A stretch of DNA of 64,000 bases from Hepsetus odoe (GCA_017165825.1 CM029374.1:4938265-5002264); one strand, 5' to 3'; positions 36,601 through 47,805 are shown, numbered from the stretch's first letter. The notes: generated by a model from the sequence alone, not told the origin. Numbers and translations are program-made.

Positions 36601-39600
36601 TCTCTATCTTCTTGAAAGCATAATGAAATAAAAAGCCACACACAGCATTGGGAGGTTTTCGCAGAAGGTGTCCGCAAACAGCAAGACCTGACAAAGAAAG
36701 CTATTGAAATGTGCGAGGTAGGAAAGGATTCCGGATCGGTCTCTTGAACTCCGAGACGCCAGCGACCCACTCTGAGAGCCGTCATCCCTGAATGAAGATC
36801 ATGAAATATAAAGCTGCCAAGGATGGGCTGGCGTACTCCAAAATGACCCCAAAAGTGAATAGGAAACTCATCTGAGAAGTCCCAGAAGAACCCAGAAGAG
36901 CATTTAAGGAGCGGCAGGCCTCTGTCAGCTCAGTGAATGTGAGTGTTCATGATTCCACCGTTAAAAAGACACCTCAGCGTTAGAGAGAGTGGCCAGACCA
37001 AAGCCATCGCTCAGCGAAAACAACAACAAATGAGTGTTACATTCCAAAACTTCTATGATAATGTTGTTTGAATGGATTTCTGGAGACTTCTGGAAGGCAT
37101 GTGTCATTATGTCTGGCCTAAATCTAATCTAGCTTCCCATGCATGACTTCAGGGGAATCCTGACCTGAATCCCATCGAGAGATGCTGTGGCAGAGCCAGC
37201 ATTAATTGCAGATGCTTCAGAGTTTAAAGTTCAGAGTCACAGGCGTGGATGTCCTTCAGTAATTCCGAAGATGGTTTGAATCTGTGTTTAATCAGATTTT
37301 CTTCTTGTATTATATGACATTTTGGAGATCAGAAGCAATTCAGTGTTAAATAAAACTGGGAAATCAAAGAGTTCTTTAAGCGCTGTACATTCAGATATTG
37401 TAGGTTTTTAATTCATAGCGTGGCATTGAACTGAAGCAATTATAATTATGACCTTTACAGCACATTCAAGTGGAGGACTATTGTTGGCAGCACATTCACC
37501 TGCTGTGTACTGTTAAGTGTGTGCACCTATAGACACCAGAACATGATGTCTGAAACTCTTAGGCCATTTTCAAATGGAGTGTCATTTGTGCATTTCGGTT
37601 AATTGTAAGAAGGAACATGGACACGTCCTAAAGAACTCTCCATCTGTGGGAGTGAAGCGGCATCCATAGCTTTTCTACACTCTCCTGAATTATCACAGCG
37701 TTACACATCCTCCGTGGTGTGGTTGTCCCTGGCAACCCAGTCCACAACCAAAGGCACACGTTCTGTTAGACCAAGTGTCCAATTGTGCCTTTAATGAAGT
37801 GACTCAGACTGTGTGTGTTGGCTTCTTTTTTTTGTTCTTCAAGAAAAGAGGCAGCAGCAGAAACACCAAGACCAAACCCAACCCAGCACCGCAGCTTAAT
37901 TCTCAGGTACCCTGTCCTCTGAAGTCCCGAGGAGTGTTTTCTCCTGAAAATTTTGACTTGCTATAGCGGTGAAGTGTTCTAGGCATACGTTCTAGCGTTC
38001 GGCATTGTCGATTGTGAGGCTGACAGGAAACGGAATAACAGTTGTCTCCTCGAAGTTTCAAAGAAGCGGAAAGTACGATCAAGTATTCGTGGCTTTTTAG
38101 AGCCAAATAGGCCTAAAGCAGATTTTTTTACGAACATTTTTTAATGAATCAATTGCTTCATTGAGAGAGACAGCTGGATATTTAGCCCAATGACTCATGC
38201 ATAATTATTCCTTGACATTTTTGGACAGGCGTCGCTGCAAGTGCACTCACCTGGCCCATGTTATTTGCCATAAAACCTGAAAGAGAATGGCCAGAATGAA
38301 AGAAAATCATCCATCTGCCAATCACGTTCGAAATTTGCCCATTTTGATCTACAAGAAAGCCTAAAAAGGATCACTATGTGGCCAAAAGTGCACATTCATT
38401 TAAATTTGAATTGAAAAATGCACATTATCATCATGCACTTTGTCTGTCAGTCTCTGCCAGTTGATTGATACGGTCAGATGTCTACATTGTTTTCATTATG
38501 TAAGATTAATTCTTTATCCCGGCGGCCCTCTTCAGCTATGCATTCTGTAATCTTTTGCTGGCTTATCTAACTTTTTTATAGAATAACAAGAAACCCAATA
38601 GAAGGATCCACCATATTTCTCTCAGAATTTAATAGCAAAGGCCCTGCATATAAAAACAGCCTCATTGGATTTTCTTCCAAGGTGAAGATAAAGGAAGAGT
38701 TACTGCACCGCTGAGCACTCAGGAGAAATCACTCCATGGCTGCAGAAATAGGACTTTCCATCCATGACCTATCAAACCCATCCATAATCCAGACTCTTCT
38801 CACTTTAACCCACTTCATCAATTGGTCATTTTTAATCCTTAGTAATTGCGGGGGGGGAGGGGGGGTTATTGGGCATGCTCTGTGATTTGTTGCAGTGGTC
38901 TGAACCAGTGAAGCTAATACTGACCCAATTCCTCTGCTTTCTGCATGGCAGGCAGAAGTGGTGTACTCACCGTGCATCATACATACAGCGCAGTTTCCAC
39001 TGATCTACTTCAAAGCACTCCATTTTCAGAGTTGAAAATAGTTTGAAGGAAAAAATTGACAATAATTAATCTTTAGAAACAGTATATTTAGATAAAAATG
39101 GGCTTAAGCAGGTTGCAGAACTTGGCCAGCTATGAAGAGGGGGTTCTGACTGACTGCTCGTTAAAAGAAAGCATCATGTTTGAACATAAATTAAGCTACA
39201 CTGTTTCCTTCTAGTTTTTGGATCAAATATGATGTTGCGATAAGATTAAGACAAGCCTTTTAAACTGAAAAATTCTCGAAGGAGCCTGAATGGTTAAAAA
39301 AAAAAAAAAAAAAAACGTTTTCGGTGTTTTATTCGTATTCTAACATGTCAGATTCAGTCCTATCGATTGAGAATTGTCTAGAGTCAAATGACAATAAACT
39401 ATAGGACAAGCGGCCCTCGCAGGTGACGCACATTCCTTCGGCCAGTGGTGTCAGATAAATGTCGGAGTCTGCTGTGTACGGCGTGAATGGCTCGAGCGCA
39501 CAGCCTGGTCTTTACTGCTGAATGGCAGCGCACCTCTTTGTAGGAAGAAGTTCTGGAGGCAGCTCTGACAGACAAAGACCTGCTCAATCCCCTTCATTTA

Positions 39601-42600
39601 GCCTGCTCAGAGCAGCGGCGTGTCATCAGCTTTCACACGCCATGTCACAGCTGCAGGCTCACTGTCAGCCGAGGGAGGGACAGGGAGGAAGACGGATGGA
39701 GGAAAAGAGCGAATCTGATGAGTCAGTGAGGACACTAATCAGTTCAGCAGAAGCTGCCTTTCATGCCCCATCATCTCATTCATTGACCACATCTGACTCC
39801 TCTTTCCTCAATTAAGATTTGTGAGGATGTTTAAATATCATGCATAGGGCTTACCTACAGTGTCAGAAGAACCCTGACTTAAGTGCTTTCAACAGCTGTT
39901 TTATGTTTCCATTTTTCTTATTAGAACAAAAACGGTTTCTATTTAGCCCCTGAACTTGCATTTAAACGAATTGAACAGTGAATAGTGATGTTTACCCTCT
40001 GCATTTAATTCATATCCGAAACGGGGGACATTTGAAAGGTTCTTTTCTGATCATTTGCATTTTAACTTCATTTCATGATCATATCCGTTCTGTAATCCAT
40101 CAGTCATCAAGCTTCTTCTACAATGAATGGGTCATGTTGCAGATAACGTCTTTGCGTTTGGTTTGTTTTCGTCCTCTTTTCTCTCCCAGGATGGGGTGGA
40201 GATGGAGAACAGGAGGAATATGAGGTGCAGGAATACGCCCAGACTACCTCCACACCAGGAGGAGGAGGTGAGAATGACAGATGTGAGGGTTCAAGCCATG
40301 TCAAAACCGTTATAATGGAGTTTGCATTGAATGCATACTGACACTTGTATTTTCCGTAAAAGCAGGTTTAATTTCCACGGTCAAATTCTGTTTCAGGTGT
40401 CCCCTGCACTGGTTTCCAAAAAATCTCACGACTCCCAGTCCAGCCTGAGAGGGAGGAAGGAAGGAACGTTGCTGAAAATCGGAGGATTCCTGCAAGGCTC
40501 TCCCACTTTTCTTGGCAGCAAAGGTAGCTCAGCCTGAATGGAAATAACTGTTTTGGAAACTGAGTTCTCACTCCGTTAACATCTTGACTTTGAACCGTCC
40601 TAACCTGATCAAAATTTGGCTTTCGTTTTTTTAGTTTTTCTCCATGAGTCACTTAGTAACTACAGAAGCAATGCAGCTGGAATTGAAATGTGCTTGGAGA
40701 ATATAGCGAAGGCCGGATGTGACCGTGAAAGTGACTAGTCTTGTCATTGTGAAACACAACGAAATTACAGCCTCTGCATTTAACCCATACACGTGCAGCA
40801 GAGGGCAGCTATTGAAAGTGCCTGGGGAGCAGTGATGGGGACAGTACCTTGCTCAAGCGCATGACCTTTTTATCCTAGGCCCCCGCTGCCCCTAAAGAGA
40901 TCTTTAGATTTCCATTGGTGCTGATTTATTACTGCTAGTAGCAGAACTGGAATATTTCTCCTGCATAGTTCTTTCCAGATTCATGGTTATACAAAAGTTG
41001 ATTTTAGAGCTGCATGAATCTTCATATTTTTGACTGTTTCTTTTTGATGCCCCTCCTCGTGCCCTGTGAAAGTGTTTTATTGACAGAGCTGTCTTGTAAG
41101 CACCAGCAAGCTCACTATAAATGTAAGAACTGTTACATAAAAGACATTAAGACAGTACTGTAAATTTTCATGCTATGAATCACATGTACAGAAACATAAG
41201 GATTGAAGGCTTGATAGCTTTCCATCGATGGGCTTTTCTTCTTCACCTGGGGAATTCTCTGTAAAGGTCATGAGAACTGCTGAGGTTGTACCTTCTTCCA
41301 TTAATAGACCACAAGAGTTTTTTGTGTCTAAGATACATAACAGCAGTGGGGGAAAAAAATCTACTTCAGAGACATCGGGACCGCTGTCTCGTATTCGCAG
41401 TCTTTACAGTTGGGAAAACTCATCATGACCTTTAGAGTTTCAAAGGAGCAGTGATATTTCTGATAAATCTAGCCTCTTCTATAAAACAATTATCCCACAC
41501 TGCAATCAACCATTGATCCTGTCCGGAATTTTAAAGAGATTTTTCAGCTTTCCAGGCAGCAGTGCCTTTGCAAACTAATCAATGAAGCGAGCAGCAGCGA
41601 GCGTTTACTCGCAGAGTCATTGATTCGTGCTCCAAGACAGCCCTCCAAGATTTATCAGCTGATAAGTTCTGATATTTGTGATGTTGAATAAATAAATAAG
41701 GAATTAAGGCAAAGTTTGCATTAGTGATGCTTTATTTTCCTCTCTGCTCTCCTTTACTTCATAGCTAAAAAGATCATGGGCTTGATGAGTGGAAAATCTC
41801 CGGAGGACAGTGGCTCCAAACGCTCGAAAAGGAAGCTCTGCATTTCCTCTCCGATGGACATATCAGCTCACCAGGTAATCCTCCATTTGTGGCCTTAAAG
41901 TTTTTTAAATAATTAGCTCAGCATGTAGATCTTCATCTTTTACCTCGAAGCTATTCTTCCAGCAGTTATTAGCATGGCTCATTATGTTCCAAGCCACTCG
42001 AGACTTTGTGCCACACAAATTGGGCATGTAATCTTGCGTAGCTTTTCCCTCATTTTCCAAGAGTTTTGTCATAAGCGTCTTCAGAGCCAAGGCTGTCATG
42101 CAGTCCTTTTTTCATCATTCTGTTGAACACAGAAAACCCTGCTTAAGGGCTGGGCAACATGATGATGATTATCGTTATTAGGATTAATAATATCACAATA
42201 TTCTGTTCTGAGCATTTGTGATATCGTCAGTAATTAAATAATAGCGACCAGCTGCGTGTTTCTTTACAGAGAGAGCATCGTTAGTCCTGTTGAACTGGAT
42301 TTACTGCAGCACAGTTTGGGAGATGTTGATGAAAACATTGTATTTTTATTTATTACATTTTTATTTTATTTTTATTGCAGTATTATAACTAGACTGCACA
42401 GAGCAGCAATCTAATGAGCAGCAGTTTAAAAAGTGCGGAGTGCAAATTAATTAGTAATAATAGCAATTAAGTGACCGTGCATAACCAGGAAGAGGTGGAC
42501 AGAAGGATTTATGGAAGGAGGGAAGGAGCAGGTCATTGAAGCATCGTTTACTGTTCAGGAGTCTGATGGCCAACCTGGTAGTGGAGGCCCGTATGCTATG

Positions 42601-43221
42601 GAACCTTTCCAGTGATGCATCTACTCGGGATGCTCTCAGTGGTTTCTCTGTAGAACATGGTATGGGTGGGTGAAGGAAGATGGGCTCTCCTCAGCCTGTG
42701 GTGGAATTAGAGACACTGCTGGGCTTTCTTTGCGGTGGAGCTGGTGTTGAGGATCCACGTGAGGTTGTCGGTTATGTGAACACCAAGAAACTCGGTGCTC
42801 TGGACCATCTCCGTGGGTGAGCCGTTGATGTTCAGTGGAGAATGTCACGACGTGGTCTCCTGAAGTCAACAACCATCTCTTTTGTCTTGTTGATGTTCAG
42901 CGACTGCCCTGAGGGGCTCCTGTGCTCAGTGGGACGGTGCTGGATGTGCTGCTACCAGTCCTGACTGAATGAGGTCTCCCGGTCAGGAAGTCCAGAATCC
43001 AGTTAGTTTCTGCATCTTATTAGATCCTATTTCTGCCATATTGCTTACAGCTACCGTGTACCAGAGGCTCATAAAGCTCCACTGTTTTGTTCAGGTCTAG
43101 AGAAAAATAATATTCATGTGAATGTCATAATACAAACGTTTTTATATTATTCATGTGATTGTGCAGACACAACTCTCTCTCTCTCACCCTCACCCTCTCT
43201 CTCTCTCTCTCTCTCACCCTC

Positions 43222-43261
<40 letters not shown>

Positions 43262-45846
43262 GCTCTCTCTGTCTCACCTTCTCTCTCTGCAAGCCCGCCG
43301 TCTCTTTTTGTCCCATCTTTCCTTCCTTTAAGAGTTTTTGGCTCTGTTATTAATGCGGTTTGTCATTGGAGAATTTCTCGGCCAGTCAAAACCAGTTTCA
43401 AGTCAAATGCGTATTCTCTGCCATTCAAAAATAATTGCCAGCCCAATAGAGACAACCTTATCACTGATTAAAATTCGTAGCTTGTCAGGTTCTTGGAAGA
43501 ATCCAAAATAGAGGCTGAGTAAGTCCCCACAATCTGCAGTCGACGCGCTGCAAACCTAGAACGTGCCCAAGATGGCCAGTGATGAGCACAATGAAGTGGC
43601 ATTTACAATCGAGGCAGGCCGCCTCGGGTCTACAGAACTGCTTAGCTCCCTCTTTGAAAGCTGTTTGCACATTTTAAACAACATCTTCTATGGAATTGGA
43701 TCTTTCTTCAAAAAAAATCCTTGTAATCGCCTCGAAACAGACAGTACAAGCTGAAAGCCTCTGTAGGCTCCCTTCATCAGCAGCTACACGAACCATCCCG
43801 GTGTAGAGGGAACAAATAATACTCTGGAGTCCTCGGTTCTTTTTTGCCTGCTGGAAGGTACTTATTTAGTAGTAGTTTTTGTTTTGTTTTTTTTACAAAT
43901 TGGTCGTTAAAATGCCAGCTCTTTGAGATACTTGCCCACAACTTGATTGAAACGGGGTTGAGGAGGTCCAAAATGGAATCTTCCAGTGTTTGCAGCCGTT
44001 GTTCTGGTTTATTTTTTATTTTATTTTATTTTTTTGTTTTGGGTTTTTTTTTTTTTTTAGCAGCTTATGTTCATCCAACCCCGTTAGCGAGCCTCACTTT
44101 GCAACCATTGTCTCTTTTTCCTGAGGCAGTTTTGCCTTGTTAGGCATATATGCTGTCATGATTTTTGACACCGTTTCACTTGACACGACAACATTTTTTG
44201 CTATTTCCGTGACTGGCACACCGACAGTTCGCAGCTATTGGGCCACATTTACGACCTGTTAAGTGACTCATGCTGCTTTAGTGGACCACACCATAAAAAT
44301 CTTTTCAAATGCCTTTTAAAGCAACATATGTTGATAATGACTGTTAACCGAATCTGCATATGTGCCTGCATTGAAATGTAATCATCCCATAAATGCAGCC
44401 TTTTCAATTCACAGTTTTAGTCACGTTAGTAGCAAAGAGACACAGAGGGCAAAAAGAGGTAGAGCTTCAGTAGAACATCGACAAATTGTTCCAAGAATTT
44501 AGATGGGCTAGAACAAGACTTGAGAACATACTGTAGGTTTTAGGCACTTTCAGTCCCAATACAGTGCCTGCCACAGTATTTTAGTCACAAAAACAACAAA
44601 GGACTCGGCTTGGCACCTTTCTCCTTCCCCTTACACCGCCGTCAGCCTGAAGGTTCACAGAAGTACAGACTGTGGACAGGTCGCTTTGGAGATTACAGGA
44701 AATTCTTCATCGTCAAAGTAGGTAATGTTAGCAAGCTAATCTTTTCTTTACCAAATAAAGCTGTGAAGTTTTCAGACTGAAAAGTGAAAGTGACAACCCT
44801 TGTCATTGCGAGGTCACAGCACAGCAGACAGTGAACCACAACAAAATTGGACCTCTGTATTTAACCCATGCACCCATTTCAGCTATTGAAAGCGCCCGGG
44901 GAGCAGTGATGGGGACGGCACCTTGCTCAAGGGTACCTCAGGGCAACCTATAGGGAAGGGGTTCGAACCCCTGATCCTCCGATCATGCTAACCACTAGGC
45001 CACCGCTGCCCCGAACCTTCCTAGAAGTTGGCCAACTCTTAACATCATCAAGGCCACTGTGTCGATCCAGGAAAAAAAACATGTTGTCATGATTATACAG
45101 AACACATTTAAAGACCAGAGCTTTTTTTTTTTTTTTGTTTGCTACAAAGACATGTGAACTACTTTCTTTCCTTCCATTCCCAGAGCGGCGTCTAATGGAA
45201 TAAGTCCACTGTCTCTCTTTTTGTCTTTCTTGGGATTTTTAGAAGTGCAACCATCATCTGTCTGTGCATCCAGTTAGACAAATCTCCATCATTCTGGATA
45301 AGAAAAAACACAGGAAAAAATAAGTGGCATTTAGTGAAAGAAAGCCATGTTTTACCTTCCATATGAGTCATTAAAGGATATGATGTCACGTGAAAACTAT
45401 AAATTGATTTATGGATTTTTTCATCCATCCAGAGATACTTATTACTAAATGCATACTTTTGAGTTATTTTTTGAGGTGAGTTTTTTTTTTTTTTTTCTTT
45501 TTCTTTTGTTTTTTTTTCCCCACATATATTGCTTTACAGTGTATATATTGTGACGAATCAATGACATGACCGCACAGGTAGATGATATGGCCAAAATATC
45601 ACAACGCTTCAACAAATGTTCATGATGCACAATGTCACAACATGAATTTTCTCTCTTTGATAAGCTCAGGTCCTCCACTCATCGAATATGTGTAAGATTT
45701 CACGCCGTCATGATCTGTATTTTCTTTTGTAAAGGTGAATTTTAACAGTGACTTTATCTTTCTTGCAGATCATTGCTCCAGATCAAGAGGAGAAAGAAAG
45801 TAATCATCTTTTTAAGAGGCAACTGCGTCCCAGAACTCCAAAGTAA
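14057..45846 (+). CDS. kif20b: Kinesin-6 family motor Kif20b (MPP1/MPHOSPH1), complete
   Basis: Thirty-four coding exons join in frame to 5,433 nt (1,810 aa); human KIF20B has about 1,820. Kif20b is a plus-end microtubule motor of the late mitotic spindle and midbody, needed for cytokinesis and abscission. Order of parts: short N-terminus (1-44); motor from VYLRVRPF (about 47) to LKFSAVAQK (about 460), with P-loop GVTNAGKT at 141-148, switch I NQLSSRSH at 329-336 and switch II DLAGSE at 364-369; the acidic segment WESSLEDVKEDADSEEEEE; a long coiled-coil stalk to about 1,550; and a basic tail with RFPKPEVEIAF, TVKIPRAARKRKS and KEGTLLKIGGFL, all recognisable in human KIF20B. All key motor residues are present. 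The start at 14057 is the first ATG of the exon after the non-coding exon. A second ATG follows immediately. Confidence 0.95.
14407..14612 (+). other. Possible alternative terminal exon of kif20b
   Basis: A strong acceptor (12 T then ACAG) lies 67 bp after exon 3. In phase 0 it reads DMLPKRTKCMLKECRLF and then TGA at 14458-14460, with AATAAA at 14596-14601. Use of it would give an 83-residue product without the ATP pocket. The left arm has the same arrangement with 9 bp removed in frame. There is no transcript evidence. Confidence 0.35.
14988..15078 (+). mobile_element. tRNA-derived SINE head fragment
   Basis: GGTGGTCTAGTGTTGGGATG (box A-like) and GGTTCAAATCCC (box B-like) lie 5' to a family B SINE in kif20b intron 4. 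It is not a real tRNA gene: the fold is incomplete. Confidence 0.55.
15081..15349 (+). mobile_element. tRNA-derived SINE (family B), near full length
   Basis: GGGCAGCGGTGGCCTAGCGG head with box A, GGGTTCAAACCCC box B, conserved body and the tail CACTTTCACTTCACTTTCAC. It ends about 10 bp before the kif20b exon at 15359, so its pyrimidine-rich tail lies within that exon's acceptor region. Confidence 0.9.
18405..18670 (-). mobile_element. Decayed LINE fragment (Rex1/CR1-like family)
   Basis: Shares AAGTGCGGAGTGCAAA, GTCTGATG and TGGTAGTGGAGGCC segments with the longer copy at 42410-43065, whose minus strand encodes reverse-transcriptase remains. Confidence 0.55.
18812..19040 (+). mobile_element. 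tRNA-derived SINE (family B), diverged
   Basis: Contains AGGCTCTGAAGCTCATGGGT, CCAGACCAGTAGGT and CCCCATCACTGCTCCCC of the family body, with a shortened tail. It lies in the long kif20b intron after the motor exons. The rest of that intron (17611-19273) shows nothing I can name. Confidence 0.75.
20861..20900. repeat. Poly-T tract before a kif20b exon
   Basis: About 39 T lie just upstream of the acceptor of the 50-nt exon at 20913-20962. It probably serves as an unusually long polypyrimidine tract, or is the reversed poly-A of a retroposon. Confidence 0.85.
21441..21568 (+). mobile_element. tRNA-derived SINE (family B), truncated
   Basis: Head GGTGGCCTAGTGGTTAGGGA and box B GGGTTCAAATCCC, then the body is cut off where a Tc1-like fragment begins. 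Confidence 0.8.
21660..22035 (+). mobile_element. Decayed Tc1-like transposon fragment
   Basis: Contains GTCTGATGAATCACGTTTTC, GGCGAGCTGGTGGAGGCAGT and GTGATGCCCTGGGCAGTG, remains of a Tc1/mariner transposase reading frame (the SDESRF and GGGSVMVW regions in intact elements). Frameshifts and stops are present. It is intronic in kif20b. Confidence 0.75.
22660..23062. mobile_element. Decayed Tc1-like element end
   Basis: Ends with GTGTATCCGCATACTTTTGG, the typical terminal sequence of fish non-autonomous Tc1-like elements (compare 29097-29480). The internal sequence is degraded. Confidence 0.5.
25113..25301 (+). repeat. kif20b: Three 63-bp tandem coding repeats in the kif20b stalk
   Basis: Three successive 21-residue units begin TKEETLKNKESELSQRE, TKEEALRNKESELSQRE and TKEVALKSKESDLNQRQ. 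The 21-residue period equals three heptads, so the coiled-coil register is kept. Confidence 0.9.
26915..27065 (+). mobile_element. tRNA-derived SINE (family B), partial
   Basis: Contains CCCAGACCAGTAGGTTGGCC, GAGCAAGGTACCGTGCCC and CTGCTCCCCGGGCA. It is truncated at the tail by the adjoining Tc1-like fossil. Confidence 0.75.
27080..27780 (+). mobile_element. Decayed Tc1-like transposon
   Basis: Recognisable transposase-derived stretches occur in order: ACTTCATGACCAGAAATACA, GACAGATGAGACCAAATTCA, CAGAGTGATGGGAAGAGGAA and AAACATGGTGGTTGG. Stops and indels are frequent, so it is inactive. It lies in the kif20b intron between 26552 and 28219. Confidence 0.8.
28887..29096 (+). mobile_element. tRNA-derived SINE (family B)
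   Basis: GGCCTAGTGGTTAGGGACTA head and GGGTTCGAATCTC box B with full body. It ends exactly where the TIR element at 29097 begins. Confidence 0.85.
29097..29480. mobile_element. Non-autonomous Tc1-like element with terminal inverted repeats
   Basis: The termini CACTATGTGGACAGAAGTAT and the reverse complement of ATACTTTAGTCCATATAGTG match well over about 27 bp. The 384-bp interior includes TTGTGAGGTCAGGCACCGAT and AATCTCCAGTTCACCCCAAA, internal sequence of a common fish Tc1-like element after a large deletion. Confidence 0.8.
31280..31500 (+). mobile_element. tRNA-derived SINE (family B)
   Basis: Head TGATGTCCTAGTGTTTAGGG, body CCCCATCACTGCTCCCTGGT and tail CACGTTCACTTC. It is intronic in kif20b. 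Confidence 0.85.
31505..32730. other. Unrecognised sequence in a kif20b intron
   Basis: About 1.2 kb is not an obvious repeat. Several minus-strand open frames (for example 95 codons at 32264-32551, with AKKIKFLKHQGDKKWTNSPI) are interrupted by stops and could be a decayed processed pseudogene of unknown origin. On the plus strand 32610-32711 reads RMKFMDTLEQVKDYSGGYEP. I cannot assign either. Confidence 0.25.
33316..33548 (+). mobile_element. tRNA-derived SINE (family B)
   Basis: CCCTTGAGCAAGGTACCATA, GCTTTCAATAGCTGCCCCCT and the tail AATAGTCACTTTCACTTTCA. The head has an internal deletion. An AT microsatellite follows directly. Confidence 0.85.
33549..33672. repeat. (TA)n microsatellite with CA flanks
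   Basis: About 95 bp of alternating T and A between CA-rich ends, adjoining the tail of a SINE. Confidence 0.95.
34482..34690 (+). mobile_element. tRNA-derived SINE (family A), near full length
   Basis: Box A GGTGGTCTAGTGGTAGGGTA and box B CCGGTTCGAATCCC, then TGAGCAAGACCCTTAACCCT and the 3' end CGCTCTGGATAAGAGTGTCT with a TGTAAATGTAA tail. This is a very common fish retroposon. Confidence 0.9.
35306..35625 (+). mobile_element. SINE-like repeat (family C)
   Basis: GGCGGCACTGGGTAGCACTG, CTGGGTTCGGTTCCCAG (box B-like), GTCCAAAGACATACACGTCA and GCTGCGATAGGCTCCAGCAC, ending in a GAGTGAGTGAG tail. It is intronic in kif20b. Confidence 0.85.
36428..37310. mobile_element. Decayed Tc1-like element
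   Basis: Begins GCAGTGCTGTGAAAAAAGTG followed by TTTGCCCTCATTC, the typical end of a fish Tc1-like family. The interior has CCAGAAGAACCCAGAAGAGC and a late CTGACCTGAATCCCATCGAG segment from the DPNPIE region of the transposase. It is heavily mutated. Confidence 0.7.
40726..40896 (-). mobile_element. tRNA-derived SINE (family B), internally deleted
   Basis: The reverse complement gives a GGGGCAGCGGGGGCCTAGG-type head and the family body. About 60 bp are missing after the GAGCAAGGTA segment. Confidence 0.8.
42410..43065 (-). mobile_element. Decayed LINE (Rex1/CR1-like), reverse-transcriptase 3' part
   Basis: The minus strand translates to SLNINKTKEMVVDFRRP and FLGVHITDNLTW with one or two frame changes, then YFLRRLKKAHLPSPTHTMFY-like remains. 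This is the C-terminal part of a non-LTR retrotransposon reverse transcriptase. It sits in the last kif20b intron. Confidence 0.75.
43170..43290. repeat. (CT)n microsatellite
   Basis: CTCTCT runs broken by CACCCTCACC. The long open frames across it are artefacts. Confidence 0.95.
44783..45014 (-). mobile_element. tRNA-derived SINE (family B), near full length
   Basis: Reverse complement of the copy type at 15081. It starts GTGAAAGTGACAACCCTTGT and ends ACTAGGCCACCGCTGCCCC. The two copies share unusual details, such as GAACCCCTGATCCTCCGATC, so they belong to one recent subfamily. Confidence 0.9.
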
Positions 45847-46230
45847 CAGTAACTGGTGTGCAAAGCAAAGAGTGTCCATGTCTAAGATGTCACTAGTATT
45901 TTTTATTTTTTATGCACAATTTTTCTTAATCATTTTTATCGTTCCTTGCACACTTTTATTTCTATTTTATGCTGTATTAAAACGTAAATCATCCCAGGAT
46001 GTAAAATACTGTTAAAATGTTCTATGTTAGACTTTCTGTTTTAGATTATATTCAAGAAACTTTCTTTTAAATGATCTGTAGTGAAATGTTACGTTATAGT
46101 GAGGTAGACTTTTCTTTTTTGCTGCTGAGATTTTATCTACATGGATCAACACTACTGTATCAAGAAGATCTCCAGGCCTTCCATGTGTAAATGCTGTCTA
46201 GCAAATAAACGTAAAGGCACTTAACGTCAC
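45847..46230 (+). terminator. kif20b: kif20b 3' UTR with poly(A) signal
   Basis: A T-rich 3' UTR follows the TAA stop. A canonical AATAAA at 46204-46209 (in GCAAATAAACG) is the likely polyadenylation signal, giving a UTR of about 380 nt. Confidence 0.75.
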
Positions 46231-47180
46231 TTTCCAGTCTTTTAGAACCTCATGCTAAACACAGTACTTGGGTAGCTGCCTGGATGAGAGTGCTTGTTTT
46301 GTGTTTGCAGCTTCGGACAGAACGAGCAAAACACATTAGGGCACGTCTGTGTGCATCGCGGGCTCCCCGCCAATCCAATTTGAGCTGGCGGGCCTCGCCA
46401 TTCAATCAGAAAGCGGGTTACGCACTTACTGCCACCTGGTTATCGTTGGCTGTGAAGTAGGGGGTCTCGAAATGAGAAAAAATAAACCTCGCACTGCCAT
46501 TATCACATTGCTGAGACTCTCCGTGCCAGATCCCAGAAGGCACCCAGCTGACTGTTGGTTCGAATTACTGAACAGAGAGCTTAATGCAACCCTGAGGGAT
46601 AATCAAATTTGCCCAGAGTTCAGCCCGTGGAGCTGCGCCCGGACCCAAACTGGTGCAGATTGACTGAAGGGGGCGGGAGGGAGAGCGTAATGAGGAAAGG
46701 CTTGTTTGTTTGTTGCGGCGGACGACAGGAAGTGGGCCGGTTGGGACAGCGAGTTGTCGGCGGTTGAGATGACTCACAGAATTTAGGCGTGTGTCAGAAG
46801 CGTGGGGTCGAGCGAGAAGGACAAAATGGAGGTGCGAGGTCTGTGTGTGTGACAGAAAGACGAGGATGAGGGACAGCTGTAGAGTGAGAAGAGTGGCGAA
46901 AAAGAGCAAGTCTGCTCACACACGTTGGGCTCCCGTGTCTATCCGAATATAAAGATCTGTAGACAGACAGGCCACTAGATCAGTCCTACCTTCCTTCTGT
47001 TTGTTCACAGCCCAGGTTTTCAGCTCCACACAGCTTATAGGTGCTCAGTGTGAACAACAGTGACCAGCAGGGCACAGCACTCACACTGATGTGAAGTAGC
47101 ATCCAAGAGTGTGTGCAGCGTGTTTACACCATCTTTTAGTTGCATTATGTATTACATACATTCTCCTCCTTAATGATTTG
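46231..47180. other. Unique intergenic DNA downstream of kif20b
   Basis: No gene or repeat is recognised. Sequence at about 46330-46680 is relatively GC-rich and non-repetitive, with balanced composition, as often seen in conserved non-coding elements. This is only a compositional impression. Confidence 0.3.
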
Positions 47181-47319
47181 GGCCTGGTTTTGCTGAAAAA
47201 TGGGATATATATAATGTATGTATATATAATTAAATGTATATTTTGCTTTACATCCCATTTTTCAGCAAAACTAGGCCCAAACTATGTAAAAATAATTTAG
47301 AAATGAGTATATTAGAGGG

Positions 47320-47600
47320 ACAGCTCAGGTTAGACATTTTGGAGAAAAGATAGAGAAGCGAGATTGCGTTGGTTTGGACGTGCAGAGGAGAGACGAGGAT
47401 TATATCGGGAGAAGGATGTTGGAAAGATGGAGCTGCCAGGAAAGAGGAGAAGAGGAAGACCAAAGAGGAGGTTTATGGACGTGGTGAGAGAGGACATGCA
47501 GGTGGTTGGCTTGAAGGAGGAAGATGCAGAGGACCGGAAGAAATGGAGACAATTGATCCGCTGTGGCGAACCCTAAATGGGAGCAGCTGAAGGAAGAAGA
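47320..47600 (+). mobile_element. RTE-like LINE, 3' end
   Basis: Encodes RWFGRAEERRGLYREKDVGK and MELPGKRRRGRPKRRFMDVV and ends GATCCGCTGTGGCGAACCCT, the 3' tail of the element seen at 9688. It is 5'-truncated and flanked by AT-rich repeats. Confidence 0.85.
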
Positions 47601-47614
47601 TGAATAATAGATCA

Positions 47615-47640
47615 TTTTTATATATGTATGTATGTATGTG

Positions 47641-47702
<62 letters not shown>

Positions 47703-47774
47703 ATGTATGTATGTATATATATATGTATATATATGTGTATATATATGTATGTATGTATATATATTATGTATGTA

Positions 47775-47805
<31 letters not shown>

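Larger units (their letters stand above)
32772..45846 (+). other. kif20b: kif20b tail exons
   Basis: Coding exons: 32772-32924, 34181-34273, 34926-35138, 37844-37906, 40190-40267, 40397-40523, 41765-41874, 45769-45846 (TAA). The first uses a GC donor (CAG then GCAAGC). For 34181-34273 I chose the TTAG acceptor at 34177-34180 because it alone keeps phase 0 on both sides; the TACAG ten bases downstream would break the frame. The final exon encodes LFKRQLRPRTPK, similar to the end of human KIF20B. Confidence 0.85.
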
